DNA of 64,000 bases from Paenibacillus endophyticus. GTDB taxonomy: Bacteria; Bacillota; Bacilli; Paenibacillales; Paenibacillaceae. Below the pieces are notes generated by a model. That model did no database searches and had not been told where the DNA came from. It was given only the letters and a program-made list of their open reading frames with translations. Both the position numbers and the translations under genes were made by a program. Position 1 is the stretch's first letter; each line of letters opens with the position of its first letter. The stretch is taken from the NCBI RefSeq assembly GCF_014192395.1, contig NZ_JACHXW010000018.1, positions 19,155-83,154 on the forward strand. Direction: 5' to 3'. This document shows, in pieces, positions 52,943 through 62,157 of this stretch.

Positions 52943-53779
52943 ATGACTTTTCAAATAGAACGACAGTATCGGATTACGCAGAAGGATAAAGAGGATTTTA
53001 ACCGAGACGGATATTGGATTAGCCCAAAGCTAATTGATGATGAGCAGATCGAGAGATTGCGAGAGGCGCATGAGCGAATATGGTCAGGTGATTACGATGG
53101 GGATGGCATACCGATGAATGGTTTTCGTCTCAGCGATAATCCGGATGCGCTGCGGAAATTAGATAATGGCTGGTGGATTAACGACGAGGTGAGAAAGGTC
53201 GTAACAGATCCTTTTATCGGTGAGTTGTCCGCAGATTTGCTGGAATCGGATGAAATAAGGCTGTGGCATGATCAAGTTATCTACAAACCGGGCATTGGCG
53301 ACAAAATTTCCGGAGCCGGGAACGTAGGCTGGCATCAGGACTATGGGTACTGGCAATGCTCGGATTCACAAGACATGGTTACGGTATGGATCGCGCTTCA
53401 GGACACAGATCTGACGAACGGCGGTATGATGACGATTGTAGGCTCTCATAAGTGGGGTCTGATTCCTGACAGCAACTCTTTCTTTAACCAGAACATGGAG
53501 GAGTTGAAGGAGAGGTATTCGGGAGGACATGATTGGATAGAGGAGCCATGTATTCTGAAAGCGGGTCAAGCTAGCTTCCATCACGGTCTCACTTTTCACG
53601 GTTCCGGGCCTAACCGTACGAATGATCCGCGATTGTCCATTGTAGCTCATGTGATGAAAGGCGGTACCAATTACCGAGCCGGAATACAACGACATGACAA
53701 CATTCGGTTGCTTGGCCCACGGCCCAATGATGGCCAGGCTTTTGCGAACGACTACTTTCCCGTTCTATTTAAGAGATAG
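52943..53779 (+). CDS. phytanoyl-CoA dioxygenase (PhyH) family protein
   Basis: A protein of 278 residues of the Fe(II)/2-oxoglutarate oxygenase superfamily. The metal ligands are H and D in WHQDYGYW and the distal H in LTFHGSGPNRT, with the 2-oxoglutarate-binding Arg a few residues after. The ATG at 52943 has AAGGAGG at 8 bases. Bacterial members hydroxylate small metabolites; the substrate is not evident. A hairpin repeat lies about 120 bases downstream. Confidence 0.87.
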   Translation: MTFQIERQYRITQKDKEDFNRDGYWISPKLIDDEQIERLREAHERIWSGDYDGDGIPMNGFRLSDNPDALRKLDNGWWINDEVRKVVTDPFIGELSADLLESDEIRLWHDQVIYKPGIGDKISGAGNVGWHQDYGYWQCSDSQDMVTVWIALQDTDLTNGGMMTIVGSHKWGLIPDSNSFFNQNMEELKERYSGGHDWIEEPCILKAGQASFHHGLTFHGSGPNRTNDPRLSIVAHVMKGGTNYRAGIQRHDNIRLLGPRPNDGQAFANDYFPVLFKR

Positions 53780-53902
53780 GTACGTCCCAATAGGTTTACC
53801 CGGTCAAAGCAAGCCACTCCCCTAACAAGCATGAAATAGGGGTTAGGATGTTTCAAATGGGAGCTGAGTCAAAAGCGATTCCATCTCCAGGATTGTAAAT
53901 AA

Positions 53903-53996
53903 GAAGCCTCTCTTTATTTAAAATGGTTAGATTTTACCTCCATTTTAATAAGGATCGGCTTCTTTTTATTTGTGTTTTAATGCATTGAAAAGAGAA
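53903..53996 (+). repeat. dispersed hairpin repeat A, copy 1
   Basis: About 94 bases beginning GAAGCCTCTCTTTATTTA, with an internal inverted repeat (AAAATGG with CCATTTT, and AAGCC with GGCTT). A related copy begins at 57100. It could also end transcription of the PhyH gene. Confidence 0.6.
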
Positions 53997-54056
53997 GTTA
54001 ACACATACCTCCATCTCCAAACGTCACAACTATTGTAGAGGAGGATTGGGAATATT

Positions 54057-54540
54057 ATGAAAAAAATTATCATAACACTGTTAGCTCCATGCTTCATTAT
54101 TACAGGTGCATGGATAACGAGAATCTTATAACAGGATGGAAGAAAAAGAAGAAAATTCAACAATGGAGGATGTCACTCAATCATTGAAAGCACAGGATGC
54201 CGAGTTGTTTCTATATCGATGATGAATTTCATGTGTATTGGTAATTTATTTCAGCAATACAACAAAACATCGTTTCTGTGCAGCAATGGAATTATAACTA
54301 TGTTATTTTTCACGTTAAAGACAACGTTGTCAATATTGCGGACTAGAGACGGTTTCCAGACTACATCAAACCGGCAAAAATACGTATACCCACGTAAAAA
54401 TGAATTTTATAAACATGATTATGGAGAAGTTAGGATTAAACTAACGGGCAAAAGAGTGTGGTGGAACGCTATTTATTATCGCTCTCTCTTTTGCCAGAGT
54501 AACACATCGGCTTCACTTACAATATGATGAGTCTAGAAAT
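54057..54540 (+). pseudogene. decayed lipoprotein gene
   Basis: ATG at 54057, after GAGGAGG, opens MKKIIITLLAPCFIITG, a lipoprotein-like signal peptide, but the frame stops after 24 residues. The next frame reads CMDNENLITGWKKKK, and a third reads MEDVTQSLKAQDAELFLYR before a stop. The pieces fit one disrupted lipoprotein with at least two frameshifts. A frame of 102 residues at 54219-54527 may contain its remaining C-terminal part. No other gene is seen in 53780-54556. Confidence 0.45.
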
Positions 54541-54556
54541 CTAAAGAGGTGAGCCA

Positions 54557-55000
54557 ATGGCAGTCGTAAAAGCCAGGAAACAGGATATTGATATGTTGGC
54601 AAGGTTGCTTCGAGCTGAAGCGGAGACCGAAGGCGAAATGGGCATGCTCCTTGTTGGAAATGTTGGCATTAACCGAATAAGAGGGAATTGCTCCGATTTT
54701 AAAGAAATCCGGACAATTCCCCAAATGATCAACCAGCCGCATGCGTTCGAAGCGTTGCAACATAGTATGTACTATCAAAATGCAAGAGAGAGGGAACGCC
54801 GTCTGGCGCAGCGGGCTGTGAATGGGGAGCGGAATTGGCCAGCAAAATTCTCTCTATGGTATTTCCGTCCAGGATCGTTCGAAAATCCCGGACCATGCCC
54901 GCCAACTTGGTATAATCAGCCGTTCGTAGGACGATGGAAGAAGCACTGTTTTTATGAACCGACTGCGAAAGAATGCGAAAATGTATACAATACGTTTTAA
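54557..55000 (+). CDS. cwlJ: spore cortex-lytic cell wall hydrolase CwlJ
   Basis: A protein of 147 residues, the normal CwlJ length. It shows the family start VKARKQDIDMLARLLRAEAE with the catalytic Glu, then GMLLVGNVGINRIRGNC, FKEIRTIPQMI and a C-terminal GRWKKHCFYEPTAKEC. No signal peptide, as expected for CwlJ, which is made in the mother cell and placed in the spore coat. It helps degrade cortex peptidoglycan on germination. AGAGGTGAG precedes the ATG. Its usual partner gene gerQ is not next to it here. Confidence 0.9.
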   Translation: MAVVKARKQDIDMLARLLRAEAETEGEMGMLLVGNVGINRIRGNCSDFKEIRTIPQMINQPHAFEALQHSMYYQNARERERRLAQRAVNGERNWPAKFSLWYFRPGSFENPGPCPPTWYNQPFVGRWKKHCFYEPTAKECENVYNTF

Positions 55001-55011
55001 TTGAATAAACA

Positions 55012-55040
55012 AAAAGAGATCATTAGGATCTCTTAACTTG
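55012..55040 (+). terminator. terminator after cwlJ
   Basis: AAGAGATC pairs with GATCTCTT around a 5-base loop. The T tail is weak. Confidence 0.6.
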
Positions 55041-55108
55041 AATTGCGGGGTTTATTGATTATCGGATCAAGTTCTTGTCAGTCCATGTCAAAAATCGTTC
55101 AACGCACC

Positions 55109-55143
55109 ATGGAGCAGTTGCATCGGCAGCTGCTCCATTTTTT
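55109..55143. repeat. dispersed hairpin repeat B, copy 1
   Basis: GGAGCAGTTGC pairs with GCAGCTGCTCC around ATCG, followed by ATTTTTTT. It is nearly the same as the hairpin at 55929-55964. It could work as a terminator. Confidence 0.6.
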
Positions 55144-55550
55144 CATGATGCTAACGGGCAAGATACTGAGAAAGAAGAACAGAATACGTATGTAATAATA
55201 TTGACAGTGGAAAATAGATGAGGAAGGATTATGTGAACTATCGAGATGTCGATTGTGAAGGATTAGGGAGAAGAAGACTTCGGAAGACTCTTTATTGAAG
55301 GATTTACTATACAACTTCAAGAATCTAAATCAGATACATAGTGGGTTTACAATCGCAATGAGGACAGTTGGGTTTTGGTTAATAGTATAGGAGGAAAGAG
55401 TATAACATAGGGAATATTGAATTAAAGTGTAACGATAGCTCAATGCCGAATGGCTACCACATTGATTAATGAGCACACCAAACAATCCCTCAATTCGAGT
55501 TTAGTGGGGGAGAGATACCATCAATGTGACTTAAGAATTTTTACGCAACG
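55144..55550. other. stretch without a recognisable gene
   Basis: AT-rich, with stops in all frames. Short readable pieces such as NEDSWVLVNSIGG near 55360 hint at a decayed gene, but I cannot support one. Confidence 0.3.
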
Positions 55551-55796
55551 CTAGTGAACTAAATTTAGATACAGAATTTCAATTAATAAAAACAAAGCCG
55601 CAAAGGCCAAAGAAATCATAGAAAACCGCCTTCTATCTTTCCATAAACGGACCCCTTTTGCAATAAAAGCCACCATAAGTAAGGGGGTAATAATCAACAA
55701 GTTTGGGGAGACAAGAAGAGTAATTATAAAAATTAATATTACGCCACGTATCACTATAAGATACCAAAGAGGGTCGTTTTTTGAAGAAATCATCAT
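55551..55796 (-). CDS. small membrane protein
   Basis: A protein of 81 residues with two or three hydrophobic helices (LIVIRGVILIFIITLLVS, NLLIITPLLMVAFIA and a C-terminal SLAFAALFLLIEILYL), separated by a basic RLWKDRRRF loop. The family is unknown to me. GGAG lies about 9 bases before the ATG. It is alone between hairpins, so a chance frame cannot be excluded. Confidence 0.5.
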   Translation of the reverse strand: MMISSKNDPLWYLIVIRGVILIFIITLLVSPNLLIITPLLMVAFIAKGVRLWKDRRRFSMISLAFAALFLLIEILYLNLVH

Positions 55797-55928
55797 TTAT
55801 TCGCTCCCAATCACATTTTAATCTTCCCAATCATATATAAACGAAGCATCATGGGTCAACATGAAAGCCGAAACGTAATCTGAAAATAGAAACCGTTGTT
55901 CAACTAAATAAGAACGTTAGTTTAAAGC

Positions 55929-55964
55929 AACAGGGAGCAGTTGCATCGGCAACTGCTCCCTGTT
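55929..55964. repeat. dispersed hairpin repeat B, copy 2
   Basis: AACAGGGAGCAGTTGC pairs perfectly with GCAACTGCTCCCTGTT around the loop ATCG. It shares its core and loop with the hairpin at 55109. Confidence 0.65.
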
Positions 55965-56003
55965 TCGATAAGCTAGTGGACAGAATAGCAGTCACGTCAA
56001 AAA

Positions 56004-56035
56004 AAACGCGTGCCATTATTGGCACGCGGAAAGTT
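56004..56035 (-). terminator. terminator of the SRPBCC gene
   Basis: CGCGTGCCA pairs with TGGCACGCG around TTAT. On the minus strand it is followed by a run of T. Confidence 0.8.
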
Positions 56036-56049
56036 TTAATACTATTTTT

Positions 56050-56550
56050 TTATAATTGTGTGGACAGATAATTGGCCAGTTGATCGAATGTGCCTTCCAT
56101 GCCTTGTGCGGCCATCGGTGCCATCGCATCGTATGCGGCCTGTTCCTCATCGGACGCATTCAGTGGTCCGCCTTCAAGCGTCAGAACAGTTTTACCTTCA
56201 ACTTCTTGAAGCGTCAGGATGTTCAAGATTTCAAGAGGCCAATGTGGGTTAAACGGAGCGCGGATGGTGTTGCCATTCTCGTCAGAGAAAGATTGGACCC
56301 ATATCAGCTTCTCAGGCGGCTGAACTTCTTGGTAAACAAACTTGCCCCACATGACATGCTGTCCGTCCGGCGACTTCTGACACCCGAAAAACATTCCACC
56401 TGGACGCACTTCCATCTTAACGACTTCAAGGGAAAATCCCTGGGGACCATACCAGTTGCCGAAGTGATCGGGCTCGGTCCACACTTTGTACACTAGCTCA
56501 CGCGGAGCGTTAAATTCACGTTTCAGAAAAACTCCTTTTGGGCTGCTCAT
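56050..56550 (-). CDS. SRPBCC (AHSA1-like) domain protein
   Basis: A protein of 166 residues. FLKREFNAPRELVYKVWTEP at the N-terminus, WYGPQGF and the C-terminal EGTFDQLANYL mark the Aha1/START-like fold, a hydrophobic pocket. The function is usually unknown. GAGGAGGAA precedes the ATG. It lies about 100 bases downstream of a DUF1801 gene on the same strand, a frequent partner of such proteins. Confidence 0.88.
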   Translation of the reverse strand: MSSPKGVFLKREFNAPRELVYKVWTEPDHFGNWYGPQGFSLEVVKMEVRPGGMFFGCQKSPDGQHVMWGKFVYQEVQPPEKLIWVQSFSDENGNTIRAPFNPHWPLEILNILTLQEVEGKTVLTLEGGPLNASDEEQAAYDAMAPMAAQGMEGTFDQLANYLSTQL

Positions 56551-56651
56551 TCTTATTCCTCCTCAGATATAGGTATTGTTTGATTTCTGGAATTCCCTTA
56601 GATAGTAGTCGGCTGCTCGTCGTATTCATGGTTCCTTCCCGATTATGGGTT

Positions 56652-56987
56652 TTACAGCGTGTCGGAAGCTTGTTTCAGAAGCTCTGACAACATTGAGATA
56701 TCGGCAGAATCGCCTTCCCGTAATTTAATCCACTTTCGTTCCGCTGGACCATCGAAAGTCTTTGGAAATTCTATGCCGCTTGCATTCATAATCATAAATG
56801 CAATCGCATCTTTAGAAGGCGAAATAACGGCAGCATAATGTCCATTCTTCAGAAAATGCGGCTTCTTGTACTGAATGCGTTCTTCTACCGCCGGTATTGT
56901 CGCATGAACTAGATCGCGTAGTGTGGAGCTGATGTCGGACTGCCACTTTGGTAAATTTTCAATAAAAGTTGTAACTTCCTGGTTCAT
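56652..56987 (-). CDS. DUF1801 (YdhG-like) protein
   Basis: A protein of 111 residues. PAVEERIQYKKPHFLKNGHY and DAIAFMIMNASGIEFPKTF fit the DUF1801 fold, which is related to an iron-chaperone-like structure. Its role is not established. GGAGGG precedes the ATG. Confidence 0.82.
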   Translation of the reverse strand: MNQEVTTFIENLPKWQSDISSTLRDLVHATIPAVEERIQYKKPHFLKNGHYAAVISPSKDAIAFMIMNASGIEFPKTFDGPAERKWIKLREGDSADISMLSELLKQASDTL

Positions 56988-57099
56988 TCTTTCATTTCCC
57001 TCCAGTTGGAATATTTTTTTGCTTATACATACAATATACCTCTATGGGAATATTCCTGTCAATGAATATTTTAGAGGGAATCGTCGATTGAAATCCTTT

Positions 57100-57194
57100 G
57101 AAGCCTCTCTTTATTTATAATGATGAGGTGGTACCATTATTTTAATAAGGACAGGCTTCATATTAGTTGTGTTTATTGCATTTAAAGGAGAGGG
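57100..57194 (+). repeat. dispersed hairpin repeat A, copy 2
   Basis: About 95 bases beginning GAAGCCTCTCTTTATTTA. It aligns over its full length with the copy at 53903, with roughly three quarters of positions the same by eye, and shares TTTTAATAAGGA and TTGTGTTT. Confidence 0.6.
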
Positions 57195-57196
57195 TA

Positions 57197-57349
57197 ATGG
57201 CAAGCGGAGCCATTCGAATGATTCTGGAGAAGCGTCAGCATTCGCTTTTGGGAGTGGATTCCTACCTTAGCTCGTTGATTCGGAGGAATCCCCGAGCAAT
57301 GGCGATCGGAAGAGTTTTTGAATGCGCAGTAGTATGCTGTCTAACCTAG
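57197..57349 (+). CDS. possible short peptide of 50 residues
   Basis: The frame begins MASGAIRMILEKRQHSLLG right after AAAGGAGAGGG, which is a strong ribosome binding site at a short spacing. It follows repeat A copy 2. I do not recognise it, and it could be the start of a lost gene. The rest of 56988-57431 shows nothing else. Confidence 0.3.
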   Translation: MASGAIRMILEKRQHSLLGVDSYLSSLIRRNPRAMAIGRVFECAVVCCLT

Positions 57350-57431
57350 GGGCTGCCCCATTGATGTATCGGAACTGGCAATATTTCGTGTATTAGCTAC
57401 GCTTTAAGCGGCTAAAACCGTAAATGATTGT

Positions 57432-58424
57432 CTAATCATTATTCAGATGAGAGGTAGATGCACGAACAACCAGCTCTGGTTCCAAGTAAACCGTTTTAAG
57501 CGATTCGGGCTGATCGATAAGCTCGAGAATAGCCGTTGTAATATGTGCGGTTATGGTCGCTATGGCAACGCCTACCACTGTCATCGGTACGCCGATGTCT
57601 TCCATTTGTGGAAGATTGTCATAACTGACAACGGAAACATCGTGCGGAACGCTGAGTCCATGTTCCCCTATGGCACGAAGTATGCCGCGTGTCAGATCGA
57701 TTCCGCCGCTGATAACGGCTGTAGGACGAGGCGTTTGCTCCAGCATCGCACGGGCGGCTAAATAACCATCGTGAAACTCCAAGCCGTTCATCTGGAGAAC
57801 CGCGTTGTCTCTGGCTTGCAGGCCCAGTTGGACGATTTCGTCCCGAAAGGCTTCGATCTTGACCGTCTGCAACGGATCTTGTGTTTGAGGTTCGCCGATA
57901 TAAGCGATATCTTTGTGTCCCAGTCTAGCCAAATGACGAACGGCAAGACGAACGGCTTGGCCTCGGTTCACGTCAACTGTGGAGAATGGTGTATATCCGG
58001 CAGCGCCGTAGGTGAGGATGGGAATCTGCAGCGGGCTTATGCTGCTAAAGCTAGAAATGCTATCTCTGTCACCAAAGACGAGTATGGCGTCTACTTGGTA
58101 TCGGCGGAAAATTTCAATCGCTGACTCCAAGTGGCTTATCGATAGCAAGGTGATATAACCTTTTTTCTCCAGCTGTTCATTGATCTTTGTAATGAGGGAG
58201 GAAAGCGCTGCACGTTCAATAGATGGCCAAACGACGCCGATCGCTCCGCTTTTTCTGGAGACGAGGCTTCGTGCTGCGAGGTTTGGCTGGTAGCCCATCT
58301 CCTTTGCAATCGAAAGGATATGCTGTTTTGTTTTGTTCTGTACGAGCGGGCTGTCTCTGAGCGCTTTGGAGACGGTAGAGAAGCTGACGCCTGCACGATC
58401 TGCGATGTCTTTAATTGTTACCAT
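57432..58424 (-). CDS. LacI family transcriptional regulator
   Basis: A protein of 330 residues. The helix-turn-helix (TIKDIADRAGVSFSTVSKAL) and the hinge (GYQPNLAARSLVSRKSG) are followed by the ligand-binding domain. GGAGGG lies 5 bases before the ATG. It is divergent from the larA-like operon, and a LacI-type palindrome lies between. Confidence 0.9.
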   Translation of the reverse strand: MVTIKDIADRAGVSFSTVSKALRDSPLVQNKTKQHILSIAKEMGYQPNLAARSLVSRKSGAIGVVWPSIERAALSSLITKINEQLEKKGYITLLSISHLESAIEIFRRYQVDAILVFGDRDSISSFSSISPLQIPILTYGAAGYTPFSTVDVNRGQAVRLAVRHLARLGHKDIAYIGEPQTQDPLQTVKIEAFRDEIVQLGLQARDNAVLQMNGLEFHDGYLAARAMLEQTPRPTAVISGGIDLTRGILRAIGEHGLSVPHDVSVVSYDNLPQMEDIGVPMTVVGVAIATITAHITTAILELIDQPESLKTVYLEPELVVRASTSHLNND

Positions 58425-58554
58425 GAATTCCCTCCGGAAGGCTCTAGTCCGAGTTCTAATTGATGTCGTTCACTTTATCATAGAATCCTTTTTTTGCAAA
58501 TGAAAGCGGCATATTTATCGTATAGACAGCAATGGATTATTCGGATATCATAAA

Positions 58555-58568
58555 TAACAACGTTGTTA
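58555..58568. promoter_or_regulatory. LacI-type operator TAACAACGTTGTTA
   Basis: A perfect 14-base palindrome with central CG, 25 bases before the SDR start and about 130 from the LacI start. It probably controls the operon. Confidence 0.7.
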
Positions 58569-58593
58569 ATTTGATTTTAAAGGTGGCCTATTC

Positions 58594-59355
58594 ATGTTTG
58601 AATTACACAATACCGTATCGGTTGTTATTGGGGGAAACGGCGTATTAGGCAGTGCCATGTCTGCTGCGCTTGCTGAAGCAGGCTCGAAAGTGGCGATCGT
58701 CGGCAGAGACATGGAAAAAGCCCGGGTCGTTTGCGAGCAGATTGAACGCAATGGCGGCAAGGCAATGGCTTTGAAGGCGGACGCGACTCAAAAAGCGGAG
58801 CTGCAGTCGGTTTTGAATGAAGTGCTTCAATGGGGCGGTCGTGTCGATACGCTTGTGAATGCTTCAGGGACGAATAGCGCGACACCGTTTTTTGATCTCG
58901 AAATGGACGAATGGGATCGCATTATGGACGTTAATCTCAAGAGCGTCGTACTTGCCAGCCAAGTTTTCGGCAAACAAATGATCGAGCAGGGGAATGGCGG
59001 CTCGATTATCAATATTTCTTCCGTATCCTCTGCGCCTCCGCTCTCGCGGGTATTTACTTATTCGGTATCGAAAGCGGGAGTAAATAGCGTGACCCAATAT
59101 TTGGCTAGAGAGTTTGCCCCAAGCAAGGTAAGAGTTAACGCGATCATTCCCGGTTTTTTCCCAGCAGAACAGAACAAGAAAATCTTATCGCCTGATCGAG
59201 TGGAATCGATTATGAAGCATACGCCAATGAACCGCTTCGGAGATCCGGAGGAGCTTAAGGGTACGATTGTTTATTTGGCTTCAGCCAAAGCATCATCATT
59301 TGTCACCGGTGCGATGATCCGGGTTGACGGAGGATTTGGAGCGATGACGATATGA
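58594..59355 (+). CDS. SDR family oxidoreductase
   Basis: A protein of 253 residues, a classical short-chain dehydrogenase. The NAD(P) motif is VIGGNGVLGSAM, in place of TGxxxGxG. The catalytic residues are S in INISSVSS and YxxxK in YSVSKAG. DGGFGA ends the protein. Similar enzymes oxidise sugar acids such as gluconate or mannonate, which agrees with the FGGY kinase. AAAGGTGG precedes the ATG. The stop overlaps the next gene (ATGA). Confidence 0.88.
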   Translation: MFELHNTVSVVIGGNGVLGSAMSAALAEAGSKVAIVGRDMEKARVVCEQIERNGGKAMALKADATQKAELQSVLNEVLQWGGRVDTLVNASGTNSATPFFDLEMDEWDRIMDVNLKSVVLASQVFGKQMIEQGNGGSIINISSVSSAPPLSRVFTYSVSKAGVNSVTQYLAREFAPSKVRVNAIIPGFFPAEQNKKILSPDRVESIMKHTPMNRFGDPEELKGTIVYLASAKASSFVTGAMIRVDGGFGAMTI

Positions 59356-60629
59356 GTGATTTACTGCGAAGATTAGTCGAGCATACGCCGATCCCGAAGC
59401 TGGTGAAAATTCGCCAGTCGTTCGATGACACGATCCTGGCGGATCCCATCGGAGAGTTGACCGCACGGCTGCGTACTGCAGATGCTATGAATGGGATTGC
59501 TGCGGGGCAGAAGGTTGCGGTGGCCGTTGGAAGCCGGGGGATATCTCGGATCGATGAGCTGACGAGGACCGTTATTGACGAGTTGAAAAGAATCGGGGCG
59601 GAGCCTTTCATTGTGCCATGCATGGGAAGCCATGGGGGAGCAACTGCAGAAGGGCAAACGGAGGTGCTTGCCCATCTCGGCATAGACGAGGAGCGAATGG
59701 GCTGCCCGGTTCGATCATCAATGGAGGTCGTAGAACTTGATCGACTGCCGAATGGTTTGCCGATTTATTGTGATAGAACCGCCGCTACGGAGTCGGATGC
59801 GATCATTGTCATCAACCGAATAAAACCGCATACGGCTTTTCGCGGGACGGTTGAAAGCGGCATGTTAAAAATGATATCGATCGGACTGGGGAAGCAAAAA
59901 GGAGCAGAAGCCTGCCATCAGCTGGGCTTCAAGTATATGGCCGAGAATGTTCCGGCAATGGCTCGGGTTATGATTGAGAAGCTGCCTATCCGGTTCGGTG
60001 TCGCTGTCGTAGAAAACGCGTATGACCAAATTTGCCGCGTTGAAGTACTCGGAACGGACACGATGGAGGAAAGGGAGAAGGAGCTGTTAATAGAAGCGAA
60101 GAGCCGGCTCCCGCAAATCTTTTTCACCGATCTCGACGTTCTTGTCATTGATTACATTGGTAAAAACATCAGCGGCGACGGAGCGGACCCGAATATTACG
60201 GGCAGATACCCGACGCCTTACGCGCACGGTGGCCCTGAGGTGAACAAAATGGTTGTTCTCGATCTAACGCCAGAGTCTCAAGGCAATGCAAACGGAGTAG
60301 GCACAGCTGATTTCACGACAAGCAGATTAGTAAGCAAGACAGATTGGCCTGCTACCTATGCGAATGGTTTAACCTCAACGGTCTGTGCGCCGACGAAACA
60401 AGCGACAACGCTCGAGAATGACCGTGATGCCATTAAAGCTGCGATCAAAACCTGCAACATTCTAGATTATACAACGTGCAAGCTGGTTCGCATTCGGGAT
60501 ACGCTGCATCTGGGAACGATTGAAATTTCCGAATCGCTGCTTGAAGAGGCAAGAAGCAATCCGCGTATTGAAATAGTGGAAGGGCCTTATGAGTGGAAGT
60601 TCGACGAGGAAGGGTATTTGCCCAAATGA
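59352..60629 (+). CDS. LarA-family nickel-pincer racemase/epimerase (DUF2088)
   Basis: A protein of 425 residues of the LarA family. The positions that bind the nickel-pincer cofactor and act as bases in lactate racemase can be read: H94 in GSHGG, H160 in RIKPHT, K173 in MLKM and H189 in CHQLGF. The H94-H160 and K173-H189 distances equal those recalled for Lactobacillus LarA (H108, H174, K184, H200). The family includes lactate, malate and phenyllactate racemases and gluconate epimerases. The kinase and SDR in the operon suggest a sugar acid, for example gluconate/mannonate. ATGA overlaps link it to both neighbours. Confidence 0.85.
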   Translation: MSDLLRRLVEHTPIPKLVKIRQSFDDTILADPIGELTARLRTADAMNGIAAGQKVAVAVGSRGISRIDELTRTVIDELKRIGAEPFIVPCMGSHGGATAEGQTEVLAHLGIDEERMGCPVRSSMEVVELDRLPNGLPIYCDRTAATESDAIIVINRIKPHTAFRGTVESGMLKMISIGLGKQKGAEACHQLGFKYMAENVPAMARVMIEKLPIRFGVAVVENAYDQICRVEVLGTDTMEEREKELLIEAKSRLPQIFFTDLDVLVIDYIGKNISGDGADPNITGRYPTPYAHGGPEVNKMVVLDLTPESQGNANGVGTADFTTSRLVSKTDWPATYANGLTSTVCAPTKQATTLENDRDAIKAAIKTCNILDYTTCKLVRIRDTLHLGTIEISESLLEEARSNPRIEIVEGPYEWKFDEEGYLPK

Positions 60630-62131
60630 ATACGGATGCCCAGATCGTCATCGCCATAGATATCGGAACGACTAGCACAAAGACGTTGGCAGTCGATCTG
60701 AACGGACGGATACTTGGCAGCCACTCCATCGAATACCCGCTTCACACGCCCATACAAGGCCATGCTGAGCAGGATCCCGATGTCATCTGCGAGGCTGTTA
60801 TGGATAGTGTTGGCCATGTTACAAAAAAAGTGGCTGACGCAATAAAGTGTGTTTCTTTCAGCTCAGCCAATCATAGCCTGATCCTGCTGGATGCGAATGG
60901 AGTACCGCTCACGCCGAGCATCACCTGGGCGGATCTTCGCAGCGCAGCCCAGGCAGAGCGGCTGATAAAGGATGGATCGGGCTTATCGATCTATTCGCGA
61001 ACAGGCACGCCGATCCATCCGATGTCGCCGCTCGTCAAGCTGGTATGGATGAGAGAGGCGCGGCCGGATCTGTTCGAGTCCGCGCATTATTTTGTAGGGA
61101 TAAAGGAATATGTATTGAACAAGCTATTCGGCATTTTGCTGATGGATCATTCGATCGCAAGCGCTACCGGGTTGTTAAATCTCGCAACGTTGAGTTGGGA
61201 TGAGGAAGCTTTAATGGTGGCAGGCATTCGAGAGGACCAACTGCCACGGTTAGTACCGTCTACCGAGCGAATGGTTGGGCTCAAAAAGCAAGCGGCTGAT
61301 CGGATGGGGCTTGCTGCGGATACGCCATTCATTGTTGGCGCACAGGACGGAGTATTAGCCAATCTGGGGATCGGTGCAGTAGAGGAAGGCGTGCTTGCCG
61401 TTACAATCGGCACGAGCGGAGCCGTACGGACTACCGTGAAGCAGCCTGCCTTCGATGCGCAAGGAAAGCTTTTCTGCTACGCATTGACGGATGACCATTG
61501 GATCGTAGGGGGGCCTTCCAACAATGGAGCGATCGTAGCGAGGTGGATTGCGGATCGTCTTTACCCGGGGAAATCGATAGACGAGGTGCTGCCATTAGCT
61601 GCTGCAGTTCCTCCGGGATCGAACGGCCTGCTTTTTCTGCCTCTCTTATCGGGAGAGCGGGCCCCTTTCTGGGATGCCGAGGCCAAAGGTGTCATGTTCG
61701 GGTTGACACTCGCACATAAGGAGGCGGATATGCTTCGGGCGGCATTGGAAGGCGTACTATTTCAGATTACGGCAATCGTATCTTTAATGAAGCAAGCAGG
61801 CCAACGAACAAGTGAAGTAAGAGCTTCCGGAGGTTTTGCGCGTTCTATTCTTTGGTGCCAGATGTTGGCAGACATGCTGGGCGTGCCTGTAAGGGTGCCT
61901 GAATCAGTAGAAAGCTCCGGGCTTGGGGCCGCTCAGCTTGGGCTGTATGCCATGGATGGCTGCAAAGGCCCACTGCTGAGATGGAAGGAGCAGGAGGGCA
62001 GCCTTTATGAGCCTGATCTGGCCAATCATGCGCTTTATCAAAAAATATTGCCGTTATATTTAAGCTTATACGATCGATTGAAAGAGCCCATGAGGGAAAT
62101 ATCGATGCTGCAGCATACGTCGGTGGGATGA
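60626..62131 (+). CDS. FGGY family carbohydrate kinase (gluconokinase-like)
   Basis: A protein of 501 residues. The N-terminal ATP-binding phosphate loop is AIDIGTTSTKTLAVD, with the second domain signature GTSGAVRTTVKQP and GERAPFWDAEAKGVMFG. The catalytic Asp is in ITWADLRS. The closest look is to gluconokinase and xylulokinase. The ATG at 60626 overlaps the LarA-family stop, so the epimerase product is likely its substrate. Confidence 0.88.
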   Translation: MNTDAQIVIAIDIGTTSTKTLAVDLNGRILGSHSIEYPLHTPIQGHAEQDPDVICEAVMDSVGHVTKKVADAIKCVSFSSANHSLILLDANGVPLTPSITWADLRSAAQAERLIKDGSGLSIYSRTGTPIHPMSPLVKLVWMREARPDLFESAHYFVGIKEYVLNKLFGILLMDHSIASATGLLNLATLSWDEEALMVAGIREDQLPRLVPSTERMVGLKKQAADRMGLAADTPFIVGAQDGVLANLGIGAVEEGVLAVTIGTSGAVRTTVKQPAFDAQGKLFCYALTDDHWIVGGPSNNGAIVARWIADRLYPGKSIDEVLPLAAAVPPGSNGLLFLPLLSGERAPFWDAEAKGVMFGLTLAHKEADMLRAALEGVLFQITAIVSLMKQAGQRTSEVRASGGFARSILWCQMLADMLGVPVRVPESVESSGLGAAQLGLYAMDGCKGPLLRWKEQEGSLYEPDLANHALYQKILPLYLSLYDRLKEPMREISMLQHTSVG

Positions 62132-62157
62132 ATTTAACTGGAGGCGGTGTCATTACT

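Noticed and set aside
54219..54527. Frame of 102 residues as an independent gene
   Set aside because: It has no ribosome binding site and fits better as the tail of the decayed lipoprotein gene.
59352..60629. Calling this gene a lactate racemase
   Set aside because: The cofactor residues are kept, but the kinase, SDR and LacI context point to a sugar acid, and the LarA family covers several substrates.
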